Assembly: GCA_001817915.1 (NCBI GenBank)
Contig: MHJJ01000005.1
Coordinates: forward strand, 33,445-70,127
Direction of reading: 5' to 3'
Source: Candidatus Harrisonbacteria bacterium RIFCSPLOWO2_01_FULL_44_18
GTDB taxonomy: Bacteria; Patescibacteriota; Minisyncoccia; UBA6257; WO2-44-18
DNA length: 36,683 nucleotides
Of the stretch, positions 6,872 through 15,457 are shown one piece after another (positions within the stretch are counted from its first letter, which is position 1; each line of letters opens with the position of its first letter). Below the pieces are notes generated by a model that did no database searches, was not told where the DNA came from, and was given only the letters and a program-made list of their open reading frames with translations. The position numbers were made by a program, and so were the translations under genes.

Positions 6872-7603
6872 ATGCGAAAGCTGGCATTAATGATCTACGG
6901 GCCGCCGGGGGCGGGAAAGGGGACGCAAGCCAATCTTTTGGCTTGGCGGAAAAATTTTATTCATTTTGACACGGGCAAATATCTGGAACAGCTGGTGCAT
7001 GACCCAAATCTTAAAAATGATAAAGTGATTCGGCGCGAACGGAAATTATTTGATTCGGGGATATTGATGACGCCGTCGTTTGTTTTGAAAGTAACCAGCG
7101 ATAAAACTAAAGAAATCGCCAAGGCGGGATTTAATGTTATTTTCAGCGGTTCCCCGCGCACCCTTTTTGAGGCTCTTGGAGATACAAGCGCGGACTTACG
7201 CAAACTGAACGCAGACAAACGCGGAAATAAACAAAAAGGTTTAATAGATATTTTAGAGGAATTATACGGCAAGAAAAATATTTATCCGGTTTTTTTGAAA
7301 ATTGATCCGACGGTTTCTATCCAAAGAAACAAAAACCGTCTGGTTTGCGGCGTCTGCGCCAACGCGGTTTTATATAATGACGCGTCGCATTGGCATAAAA
7401 CTTGTCCGCTTTGCGGGGCCGAATTGAGGAGGCGCGTTGTTGATAACCCAAAAGTTTTTAAAACCCGCATCCAAGAATATCAAAAACGGACTTTTCCCAT
7501 TTTGGAAGGATTAAAAAAGCGCGGATATAAAATTATAAACATTGACGGCTCGCCGTTGCCATATAAAGTGCATCAGCAAATACTCAAGAAACTGCCGATT
7601 TAA
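6872..7603 (+). CDS. adk: Adenylate kinase family protein with zinc-finger LID
   Basis: MIYGPPGAGKGTQANLLA; FSGSPRT; CGVC...CPLCG. Confidence 0.88.
   Translation: MRKLALMIYGPPGAGKGTQANLLAWRKNFIHFDTGKYLEQLVHDPNLKNDKVIRRERKLFDSGILMTPSFVLKVTSDKTKEIAKAGFNVIFSGSPRTLFEALGDTSADLRKLNADKRGNKQKGLIDILEELYGKKNIYPVFLKIDPTVSIQRNKNRLVCGVCANAVLYNDASHWHKTCPLCGAELRRRVVDNPKVFKTRIQEYQKRTFPILEGLKKRGYKIINIDGSPLPYKVHQQILKKLPI
7189..7229 (+). repeat. Ten-bp-period tandem repeat inside adk
   Basis: CGCGGACTTA/CGCAAACTGAA/CGCAGACAAA/CGCGGAAATA, encoding ADLRKLNADKRGN. Confidence 0.75.
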
Positions 7604-7623
7604 TATTATTGGTTTCGGGAATC

Positions 7624-7650
7624 AATTATTGGTTTCCGAAACCAATAATT
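7624..7650. repeat. 27-bp palindrome just upstream of map
   Basis: AATTATTGGTTTC-C-GAAACCAATAATT; preceded by TTTCGGGAATCAAT shared with the adk palindrome. Confidence 0.9.
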
Positions 7651-7658
7651 GATAATTT

Positions 7659-8417
7659 ATGGTATATTTAAAATCCTTTGAGGAAATAGAAAAAATCCGT
7701 CAGGCCGGCAAAATTCTGGCGCGGGTTGCCGGAGAAATTTTGGGATTGGTTCAGCCGGGCGTAAAATTAAAATATCTGGATGAGGTTGCCAAAAGACTAA
7801 TAGAAAAAGCCGGAGCAAAACCGGCCTTTTTAAATTATCGGCCGTTTGGCGCTTCCAAGCCCTATCCTCGTTCTATCTGCGCCTCGATTAATGAAGTAAT
7901 TGTTCATGGCGTGCCCGGAGAATATAAATTAAAATCCGGCGATATTTTAAAATTGGATTTTGGCGTAAAATATCAAGGATACAATGCCGACGCGGCGTGG
8001 ACGGCGCCGGTTGGCCAAATTTCGCCTGAAGTCCAAAAACTTATAGATACAACCAGAGAGGCGCTTTATAAAGCCGTAAAAGTCGCCCATCCGGGGAAAA
8101 CACTGGGGGACATTGGTTATGCCGTCCAAAACTGCGTTAAATCGCGAGGATTTAAGGTTGTAAGGGGATTAACCGGCCATGGCATAGGCAAAGAGCTCCA
8201 CGAAGAACCAAACGTTTTTAATGAGGGCCGGAGGGGCAAAGGATTGAAATTAGAGCCCGGCCTGGTAATCGCGATTGAGCCGATGGTCAGTGCAGGGTCT
8301 GATCAAATTATCCAATTAAAAAATGACAGTTATGCCACCGCGGACAATAGTTTATCCGCCCATTTTGAACATACAATAGCAATTACCGCGAAAGGCCCGC
8401 AAATCTTGACAATTTAA
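7659..8417 (+). CDS. map: Methionine aminopeptidase, type I
   Basis: YLKSFEEIEKIRQAGKILA...LKLDFGVKYQGYNADAAWT...GHGIGKELHEEPNV. Confidence 0.95.
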   Translation: MVYLKSFEEIEKIRQAGKILARVAGEILGLVQPGVKLKYLDEVAKRLIEKAGAKPAFLNYRPFGASKPYPRSICASINEVIVHGVPGEYKLKSGDILKLDFGVKYQGYNADAAWTAPVGQISPEVQKLIDTTREALYKAVKVAHPGKTLGDIGYAVQNCVKSRGFKVVRGLTGHGIGKELHEEPNVFNEGRRGKGLKLEPGLVIAIEPMVSAGSDQIIQLKNDSYATADNSLSAHFEHTIAITAKGPQILTI

Positions 8418-8434
8418 TAACGCCTTGCTATACT
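8406..8434 (+). promoter_or_regulatory. Sigma70 promoter TTGACA-N17-TATACT overlapping the 3' end of map
   Basis: TTGACA 8406-8411, TATACT 8429-8434; followed by leader hairpin ATAAGATGC-GGCGTA-GCATCTTAT. Confidence 0.8.
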
Positions 8435-8502
8435 GGGCTTTAGATAAGATGCGGCGTAGCATCTTATGTATTATGGGCGTTCTTTGAAAAGGAGGCGGCA
8501 AG

Positions 8503-8901
8503 ATGGTGGGGGGAATGATTCTTTTGACTTTGGTAAGTGTTGCAGTAGCTGTAGGCGCAGGAGCACTATGGAATAACAATTATAGGAAGAATTCCAAGGC
8601 CTTTGGGCTAATACTAATCAGCGTATTTTTGCTATCATTTGCCTTAATGGATGCTTTTCAACTAGGAAATGATCGCCCAAAACTTGAACGATATCTGAAC
8701 AACCATGCCATCTACGAAGTGCTTTCAGTTACTCCGTTGAACGACGGTTCGTACGCAGTTTGGCTACGGACGCAAGACGGCGCAGAGCGCGTTTACACGA
8801 TGAAAACTTCGCCGCCACAGCCGCGATTTCAGGTAACGGGAAACGGAGAGAATCGACAGTACTTGCCATATCCGCCTCTATCGCCACAGCCGACCAATTA
8901 G
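8503..8901 (+). CDS. Hypothetical small membrane protein
   Basis: SD AAAGGAGGCGGCAAG before ATG; two hydrophobic segments; terminator follows. Confidence 0.7.
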   Translation: MVGGMILLTLVSVAVAVGAGALWNNNYRKNSKAFGLILISVFLLSFALMDAFQLGNDRPKLERYLNNHAIYEVLSVTPLNDGSYAVWLRTQDGAERVYTMKTSPPQPRFQVTGNGENRQYLPYPPLSPQPTN

Positions 8902-8919
8902 GTCGGCTTTTTTTCTTTT
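8888..8919 (+). terminator. Rho-independent terminator
   Basis: AGCCGACCAATTAGGTCGGCTTTTTTTCTTTT. Confidence 0.85.
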
Positions 8920-9123
8920 TTTGTTTATGGTCTAATTCGCGCGAATAAGGGAACTAAGAATAGGCGATATCTCACACTAGCGGCGCCTCCGCCAGATGTT
9001 CTGAACGCGACCCGAGCGGGATATAAGATTTAATCAATATCTAGACATCCGATATCCATCCCGCCGGTAGCGGGATCGCTTACGCGGATTAAGGAGAGCA
9101 GGATTCGAACTAACATCAATTTA

Positions 9124-9223
9124 GTGAGCCAATTCCTGTCCAGATTCAAGGCACGAGGAGCGTAGTGTGCCAATAGGCACATAAGCGACGAGTAACAAAG
9201 AAGATGGGCGGGAATTGGCTCAC
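9124..9223. repeat. Inverted repeat with internal hairpin in a noncoding gap
   Basis: GTGAGCCAATTCC 9124-9136 / GGAATTGGCTCAC 9211-9223; inner TGTGCC-AATA-GGCACA. Confidence 0.7.
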
Positions 9224-9336
9224 CCGAAGGGAAGAGAGAATTTGGCCAATTTCCCTGCCTACCGGCAGGCAGGCAGAGTTGAAGGCGGGTTAAGGGAAGA
9301 GATTTGGCGAGTGAATAATGTTATAATATTCATAGC

Positions 9337-10110
9337 ATGGCAAAGCCCTTTTTATCCGTAATAATTCCCGCGTATAATGAAGCGGACCGATTGCCGCTTA
9401 CTTTGATAGATGTTGACAGACATTTGTCAGAACAGGAATATTCTTACGAAATCATCGTAGTTAACGACGGCTCCACGGATTCAACCGCCGAGATCGCGCG
9501 GCGTTTTATTTCTTTAATTCCCAATCTAAAATTGTTGGATAATCCGACAAATCAAGGCAAGGGACTGGCCGTAAAACAAGGAATGCTTTCGGCCAAAGGA
9601 AATTGGCGGCTCTTCATGGATGCCGATAATTCAACATCGGTCGTGGAATTCAATAAAATGATGCCGTATTTGTCCGCCGGAGGCGGCTCCATTTATGGCA
9701 AAAAAGAAACTTACGATGTGATTATCGGATCAAGAAGCGTTCGGGGCGCGAGGAAAAGACCCGGGCCGGCATTAATCCGTTGGCTGTTGGACAAATTTAA
9801 TAATTTGGCAATTCAGCTTTTATTACTGCGCGGCGTCTGGGATACGCAATGCGGATTCAAATGTTTTTCCGAAGCCGCGGCTGATAGGATTTTCCCATTG
9901 ATTAAAATAGACCGATGGGGATTTGATATTGAGGCACTGGCGCTGGCAAAGGTTTTAGGATACAAGATTAAAGAAATGCCGATATTTTGGTCCGAAAGCG
10001 GCTATTCTCACGTTAGACTAAGCGACCACTTGCAAATTTTATGGGAGGCCTTTAAAATTCGGTGGTGGCTTTGGCGGGGCAAATACGAGAATTTAGAATT
10101 TAGAAGTTAG
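9337..10110 (+). CDS. Family 2 glycosyltransferase (dolichyl-phosphate glucosyltransferase-like)
   Basis: FLSVIIPAYNEADRLPLTL...EIIVVNDGSTDSTAEIA...MDADNST...GVWDTQCGFKCF. Confidence 0.9.
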   Translation: MAKPFLSVIIPAYNEADRLPLTLIDVDRHLSEQEYSYEIIVVNDGSTDSTAEIARRFISLIPNLKLLDNPTNQGKGLAVKQGMLSAKGNWRLFMDADNSTSVVEFNKMMPYLSAGGGSIYGKKETYDVIIGSRSVRGARKRPGPALIRWLLDKFNNLAIQLLLLRGVWDTQCGFKCFSEAAADRIFPLIKIDRWGFDIEALALAKVLGYKIKEMPIFWSESGYSHVRLSDHLQILWEAFKIRWWLWRGKYENLEFRS

Positions 10111-10168
10111 GATTTAGGGAATATAAATTTTCCTAAATTCTATATCCTAAATTCTCAATCCTAATTTT
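10088..10168. repeat. AT-rich inverted repeat at the glycosyltransferase/greA junction
   Basis: GAATTTAGAATTTAGAAGTTAGGATTTAGGGA...TTTTCCTAAATTCTATATCCTAAATTCTCAATCCTAATTTT|ATG. Confidence 0.75.
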
Positions 10169-10624
10169 ATGGATTACTATTTAACTCAAGAACGATTGCA
10201 AGAGCTCAAGCAAGAGCTTAATTATTTAAAAACCGAAAAACGGCTTGAGGTGGCCGAGCGTCTTAAGCGCGCCAAAGAACTTGGGGATTTGTCGGAGAAT
10301 TCGGAGTATTTTGAAGCCCGCGAAGAACAAGGGCAGGTTGAGGGCCGCATCGCCGAACTGGAGGATATTATTAAAAACGCGACTATTATTCAAAAAGCCG
10401 CGAGTAAAGATAAAGTAAGCATCGGCTCAACCATTGAAATCGCCAAAGATGGCTTAAAGTCTAAATTCACTATCGTCGGTTCTAATGAAGCAAGGCCGGA
10501 AGCCGGTTTGATATCCAATGAATCGCCGCTAGGCAGGGCGTTTTTAGATAAAAAGGCAGGAGACTTAGTAAAAGTTAAAACGCCCGGCGGGGAAGTTAGT
10601 TATAAAATAGTAAGCATTGAATAG
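10169..10624 (+). CDS. greA: Transcription elongation factor GreA
   Basis: LTQERLQELKQELNYLKTEKRLEVAERLKRAKELGDLSENSEYFEAREEQG. Confidence 0.95.
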   Translation: MDYYLTQERLQELKQELNYLKTEKRLEVAERLKRAKELGDLSENSEYFEAREEQGQVEGRIAELEDIIKNATIIQKAASKDKVSIGSTIEIAKDGLKSKFTIVGSNEARPEAGLISNESPLGRAFLDKKAGDLVKVKTPGGEVSYKIVSIE

Positions 10625-10635
10625 AAGTTAAACCG

Positions 10636-12024
10636 ATGCTTGACGATATCATCAAAGAACGGCTCAAAAAACTGGAAGCTCTTAAAAAAGCCGGCCGCGA
10701 AGTTTATCCGGCAAGAGTTAAAAGAACGCGTCTCATCGCCGAAGTCCTAGAAAAATTCGCCGCCTTATCTAAAAGTCGGGAAAAGGTTTTTTTAACCGGA
10801 CGGATAATAGGCCTAAGAAATCAAGGCAGTATTGTTTTCGCCGACTTAAAAGACGGCAGCGATGAAAAAATACAGTCGGTTATTAAAAAGGATAACGTAA
10901 AAGACTTCAAGTTATTTAAAGAAAATTTGGACATCGGCGATTTTATTGAGGCGAGCGGGCCGGTTTTTAAAACTAAAATAGGAGAGCGAAGCGTTGAAGT
11001 AAAAAGTTTGAGAGTAATCGTAAAAAGTCTGCGTCCCTTGCCTTCAGTTTGGCACGGGCTAAAAGACGTTGAGGAACGCTTCCGCAAAAGATATCTGGAT
11101 TTAATTTTAAATCCGGAAGTAAAAGAGAAGCTGATAACCCGTTCTAAAATAATAGAATTGCTAAGAGAATATTTATTTAATGAAGGATTTTTAGAGGTGG
11201 AAACTCCGATTTTGCAGCCCATCCCCGGCGGAGCTTTAGCGCGTCCATTTGTAACTCATCATAACGCGTTAGATGTTGATTTTTATCTTCGGATCGCGCC
11301 GGAGCTGTATTTAAAACGGCTGTTGGTCGGCGGATTGGAAAAAATTTTTGAAATCGGCAAAAATTTTCGAAATGAAGGAATGGATCGCGAACATAATCCG
11401 GAGTTTACTATGATAGAGTTGTATTGGGCCTATCAGGATTATTGGGGCTTGATGAAATTTACTAATAAACTTTTGGTTTCGTTGGCAAGAAAATTAAAGA
11501 TTAAAAACTTAATTTATCAAGGCCAAAAAATCAATTTTTTGGGACATTGGGCGATCATCACTTACGCCGACGCGTTAAAACAATATGGCAATGTTGATAT
11601 TAAAAAGTTAAAAACGGAAGAAATAGACGAGGCGTTCAAGAAATTCGTCCGCCCGAAGATTATTAATCCGACATTTGTAATAAATCACCCGAAAGCAATT
11701 TCTCCATTGGCTAAATCCTTGCCAGACGACCCGAGTCTCACGGAAAGATTTCAATTATTAGTTGCCGGCTTTGAATTAGTGAACGGATTCTCCGAGTTAA
11801 ACGACCCGATTGATCAGCGCGAGCGTATGGAAAAACAGGGAAAAATGCGTAAGGCGGGAAATTTAGAGGCATCTCGGCTTGATGAAGATTTCTTGGAGGC
11901 GCTGGAATATGGGATGCCGCCAACCGCCGGTTTGGGAATCGGAATTGATCGCCTCGCGGCATTATTAACCGACAGCCACGCGGTTAAAGAAATAATGTTT
12001 TTTCCAACCATCCGCCCAAAATAA
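10636..12024 (+). CDS. lysS: Lysyl-tRNA synthetase, class II
   Basis: RFRKRYLDLILNPEVKEKLITRSKII...EKIFEIGKNFRNEGMDREHNPEFTMIE...GLGIGIDRLAALL. Confidence 0.96.
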   Translation: MLDDIIKERLKKLEALKKAGREVYPARVKRTRLIAEVLEKFAALSKSREKVFLTGRIIGLRNQGSIVFADLKDGSDEKIQSVIKKDNVKDFKLFKENLDIGDFIEASGPVFKTKIGERSVEVKSLRVIVKSLRPLPSVWHGLKDVEERFRKRYLDLILNPEVKEKLITRSKIIELLREYLFNEGFLEVETPILQPIPGGALARPFVTHHNALDVDFYLRIAPELYLKRLLVGGLEKIFEIGKNFRNEGMDREHNPEFTMIELYWAYQDYWGLMKFTNKLLVSLARKLKIKNLIYQGQKINFLGHWAIITYADALKQYGNVDIKKLKTEEIDEAFKKFVRPKIINPTFVINHPKAISPLAKSLPDDPSLTERFQLLVAGFELVNGFSELNDPIDQRERMEKQGKMRKAGNLEASRLDEDFLEALEYGMPPTAGLGIGIDRLAALLTDSHAVKEIMFFPTIRPK

Positions 12025-12033
12025 ATAAAAACC

Positions 12034-13362
12034 ATGCTAGACGTGGAATTGATCCGGCGGGAGCCGGAGAAAGTTAAAAGGGGGATAGCAAATAAAAACG
12101 TTGATCCAAAGCTGGTGGACGATTTTTTGACGTTGGATAAAAAGTGGCGGGAACTTACTAAACAAGCTGACGAGGCACGGGCTAAATTGAATATCTTAAG
12201 CCGCGAACGCAAAATAGATGAAGCAAAAGTTGTAAAAACGCAGATAAAAAGCTTGGAAGAAGAACTGACAAAAGCGGAGGTTAGTCGCGACGCGGCGCTG
12301 AAAATAATTCCCAACTTGCCTTTGCCGGAGGTACCGGTTGGAAAAAATGAAACTAGTAATGTTGTGATTCGGGAAGTCGGGAGGAAACCGAAATGCGATT
12401 TCCCCGTCAAAGATTATTTGGAGCTCGGGCAAAAGCTGGATTTAATTGACACCGAGCGGGCGGCTAAAGTTTCCGGCAGCCGTTTCGGCTATTTAAAGCG
12501 CGAAGCGCCGCTTTTAGAATTTGCTCTCGCGCAATTCGCGTTTGATTTTCTTACCAATCAGAAAAATATTACTAAGGTTATTAAAGAAAATAAATTATCC
12601 ATAACGCCGGAGGCTTTTATTCCCGTATTGCCGCCAGTGCTTATAAAACCGGAAGCGATGAGCGCAATGGGTTATGTTGAACGCGGCGGAGAAGAAATTT
12701 ATTTTCTTGAAAAAGACCAGCTTTATCTTGTCGGGACTTCCGAGCAATCCGTTGGGCCGATGCACATGAATGAGACATTTGACGAAAAAGACCTGCCTCG
12801 TCGGTATATCGCTTTTTCCACTTGTTTCAGGCGGGAAGCCGGCTCTTACGGAAAAGACACTAAAGGAATTTTACGAGTCCATCAGTTTGATAAATTGGAA
12901 ATGTTTGTAGTTTCCGCTCCGGAGACTTCTACGGAAGAACATAAACTGCTTTTGGCGCTGGAAGAAAAATTAATGCAGGTCCTGGAATTGCCTTATCGTG
13001 TTCTGCAAATTTGCAGCGGGGATTTGGGAGATCCGGCGGCTGCCAAATATGACATAGAAGTCTGGCTTCCGGGCCAAGATGGGAGTAAAGGACAATATCG
13101 CGAAACTCATTCAACGTCAAACACCACCGATTATCAGTCTAGGCGTCTTAACATAAAACTAAAACCTTCCGCCGAAGGCGGATCCGCCTCTGGCGGAAAA
13201 AACTCAAAACTAAAACCTCAATATGTCCATCTGCTAAACGGCACGGCATTTGCCATTGGAAGAATTTTGATCGCGATTTTAGAAAATTACCAGACAAAAA
13301 AAGGCAGTATTAAGGTGCCGAAAGTTTTGCGAAGATATATAAAATTGAAAGAAATAAAATAA
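12034..13362 (+). CDS. serS: Seryl-tRNA synthetase with in-frame insertion
   Basis: MLDVELIRREPEKVKRGIANKNVD...GTSEQSVGPMHMNETFDEKDLPRRYIAFSTCFRREAGSYGKDTKGILRVHQFDKLE. Confidence 0.95.
   Translation: MLDVELIRREPEKVKRGIANKNVDPKLVDDFLTLDKKWRELTKQADEARAKLNILSRERKIDEAKVVKTQIKSLEEELTKAEVSRDAALKIIPNLPLPEVPVGKNETSNVVIREVGRKPKCDFPVKDYLELGQKLDLIDTERAAKVSGSRFGYLKREAPLLEFALAQFAFDFLTNQKNITKVIKENKLSITPEAFIPVLPPVLIKPEAMSAMGYVERGGEEIYFLEKDQLYLVGTSEQSVGPMHMNETFDEKDLPRRYIAFSTCFRREAGSYGKDTKGILRVHQFDKLEMFVVSAPETSTEEHKLLLALEEKLMQVLELPYRVLQICSGDLGDPAAAKYDIEVWLPGQDGSKGQYRETHSTSNTTDYQSRRLNIKLKPSAEGGSASGGKNSKLKPQYVHLLNGTAFAIGRILIAILENYQTKKGSIKVPKVLRRYIKLKEIK
13155..13218. repeat. GC-rich palindrome inside serS flanked by a 13-bp direct repeat
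   Basis: AAAACTAAAACCT at 13155-13167 and 13206-13218 flank TCCGCCGAAGGCGGATCCGCCTCTGGCGGA. Confidence 0.9.
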
Positions 13363-13398
13363 TGGCCCCGTTTTACGGCCTATCGGGGCCTATTTTTT
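13362..13398. terminator. Terminator-like hairpin between convergent serS and the M50-like gene
   Basis: AATGGCCCCGTTTTACGGCCTATCGGGGCCTATTTTTTA. Confidence 0.7.
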
Positions 13399-13971
13399 AT
13401 TGAATTTGTACCAATGCCACAAACTTTCGATGGCAACGAAGGCGTCATTGGGAATACTTCCGCCTTTCCATGGTAGTTTAAACGGTACAAAAAGATTTAT
13501 AATTTCATTGGCAGCCACAAGCATAAAGATAAGATTGATTAAAATCGATTCCGGGAATCCAAAATTTTTTTGAGCAACAATATATACAATTAAACAGGCT
13601 GTCATTACTAACAGGGTAGCCATGACACCAGCGACGGCAACAACAAACCGTTCTTTGGGATGTCGATGGGCGTAATAAAAGGATTCGGGATCGGATATTT
13701 TCTTATCGCCTACTTCTCCCAGACCTCGCGATTCGGCTTTCAGCAAAGGGACGCCTAAAATAAAATCCGTACCGCTTTTATGTCCCCACTTTACGATATT
13801 GAAAATTCCGATTTTGAAAAAAAGAACCCGAATGCCATATTTTCTCTGAAAATAAAAATGTCCCAATTCATGGATAATCATTTCGATCGGCACTACTAAT
13901 AGTATAAAGACGAGCAGTGTTCTCCAGAGGTACTCATGAAGGTACTCTATCAGCGGATTATCGAAGTACAC
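13390..13971 (-). CDS. M50/site-2 protease-like membrane metalloprotease
   Basis: HELGH motif in hydrophobic context; SD AAAGGAGAC before a GTG start. Confidence 0.7.
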   Translation of the reverse strand: MYFDNPLIEYLHEYLWRTLLVFILLVVPIEMIIHELGHFYFQRKYGIRVLFFKIGIFNIVKWGHKSGTDFILGVPLLKAESRGLGEVGDKKISDPESFYYAHRHPKERFVVAVAGVMATLLVMTACLIVYIVAQKNFGFPESILINLIFMLVAANEIINLFVPFKLPWKGGSIPNDAFVAIESLWHWYKFNKK

Positions 13972-14029
13972 GAGGTGTCTCCTTTCTTGCCTGACGGCGG
14001 CATCTCGATGTAGAATTTTAAAAGAGCCT

Positions 14030-14297
14030 AGAACCTATCTCAATAATAATTCCTAACGCGATACTAGTCAATTTTACTCAGAACAAGGCGGGAGGAGGAA
14101 ACTGTGCTTTACGCACGTTGACGACGACCAACGCAGTTATGAATAAAATTGGCTGTATCCCAAGGGGTTGTTGCTAAAATGAAATATCTCTGTGTCGTTC
14201 CTCCTCAATGTGGTAAAACCACAATTTCGTCGTCACTCCTTGATCTATTTCATTTTAGCTAACAACGCGTTTAGGGATTATTATTGAGATAGGTTCT
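14030..14297. mobile_element. 268-bp noncoding MITE-like element with about 31-bp terminal inverted repeats
   Basis: AGAACCTATCTCAATAATAATTCCTAACGCG (14030-14060) / CGCGTTTAGGGATTATTATTGAGATAGGTTCT (14266-14297); inner IR GCTAAAATGAAAT 14173-14185 / ATTTCATTTTAGC 14247-14259. Confidence 0.85.
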
Positions 14298-14326
14298 GAT
14301 TTAAGCGTATCTCCGAAGCTTTCAAT

Positions 14327-15457
14327 ATGTCAACGCCAAACTTTAATAATTTGAAAACCTGGATAGAAATTGACTCCGCGGCGGTAAAGAAAAATTTCAG
14401 GACAATAAAGTCGCGATTAAAATCCGGAACAAAACTTTGGTCAGTCGTAAAATCCAACGCGTACGGCCACGGGTTATTAACTTTTTCTAAACTTGCCAAC
14501 GATCTGGGCGTTGACGGATTTTGCGTTGATAGCGTTATAGAAGGGGCAAAACTGCGGGACAACTATATTAGAAAGCCGATTTTGGTTCTCGGACCGACTT
14601 TGCCGGATTTATTCGCTAAAGCCCTACAAAATGACATAACAGTCACTATTTCTAATTTCGAAATTCTCAAAAAATTGGCCGCCTCAAAATATAAACCGCG
14701 CTTTCATTTAAAAATTGATACTGGCATGCATCGTCAGGGATTCTATGTTGAAGAATTGTCAAAAGTTAGCCGACTAATTACTAATTACCAATTACCGATT
14801 ACTGGAACCTATACCCATTTTGCCTCCGCGAAAGATATCAATTATCCGACATATACCGAAATTCAATTCAAGAAATTTTTAGAGGCAATAAAAATCTTAG
14901 AAAACTCCGGCGGAAAAAATCTTATCAAACACGCGGCGGCAACGGGCGCGGTCTTAATCAATAAAAAATATCATCTAGACGCGGTTAGAGTAGGAATGGG
15001 ACTTTACGGCTATTGGCCGTCAAAAGAACTGGAAATGCAAATCCCCGGAATTAATTTCGCGCCTGTTTTATCGTGGCATGTTTTAGTCAGCGAAATTAAA
15101 AATTTAAAAAAAGGCGATTTTGTCGGCTATGACTTAATCGAAAGAGTTAATCGGCCGACAAAGATGGCGGTTTTGCCGATTGGCTATTGGCATGGTTTCC
15201 CCAGGGCGCTTTCAAGCATTGGTCAAGTTCTTATCAGCGGCAAAAGAGCGAGGGTTTTAGGCAGGGTGTCTATGGATATAATTGTTGTTGATGTAACCGA
15301 CATTAACTGTAAAGTAGGCAGTAAAGCAACTATTATTGGGAATCAAAAAAGCGAAGAAATTCCCGCGACTGAACTGGCTTTTCAATCGGGCACCACTCAT
15401 TACGAAGCAATTACCAGAATTAATCCGCTGATCGAAAGAAAAACCACCAACGGATGA
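14327..15457 (+). CDS. alr: Alanine racemase
   Basis: WIEIDSAAVKKNFR...VVKSNAYGHG...KIDTGMHRQGF...GRVSMDIIVVDVT. Confidence 0.95.
   Translation: MSTPNFNNLKTWIEIDSAAVKKNFRTIKSRLKSGTKLWSVVKSNAYGHGLLTFSKLANDLGVDGFCVDSVIEGAKLRDNYIRKPILVLGPTLPDLFAKALQNDITVTISNFEILKKLAASKYKPRFHLKIDTGMHRQGFYVEELSKVSRLITNYQLPITGTYTHFASAKDINYPTYTEIQFKKFLEAIKILENSGGKNLIKHAAATGAVLINKKYHLDAVRVGMGLYGYWPSKELEMQIPGINFAPVLSWHVLVSEIKNLKKGDFVGYDLIERVNRPTKMAVLPIGYWHGFPRALSSIGQVLISGKRARVLGRVSMDIIVVDVTDINCKVGSKATIIGNQKSEEIPATELAFQSGTTHYEAITRINPLIERKTTNG

Noticed and set aside
9090-9175. tRNA-like T-loop (minus strand TTCGAATCCTGCTCTCC) in the noncoding gap
   Set aside because: T-stem pairs poorly (GTTAG/CCTGC), and no matching acceptor, D-arm or anticodon arm was found.
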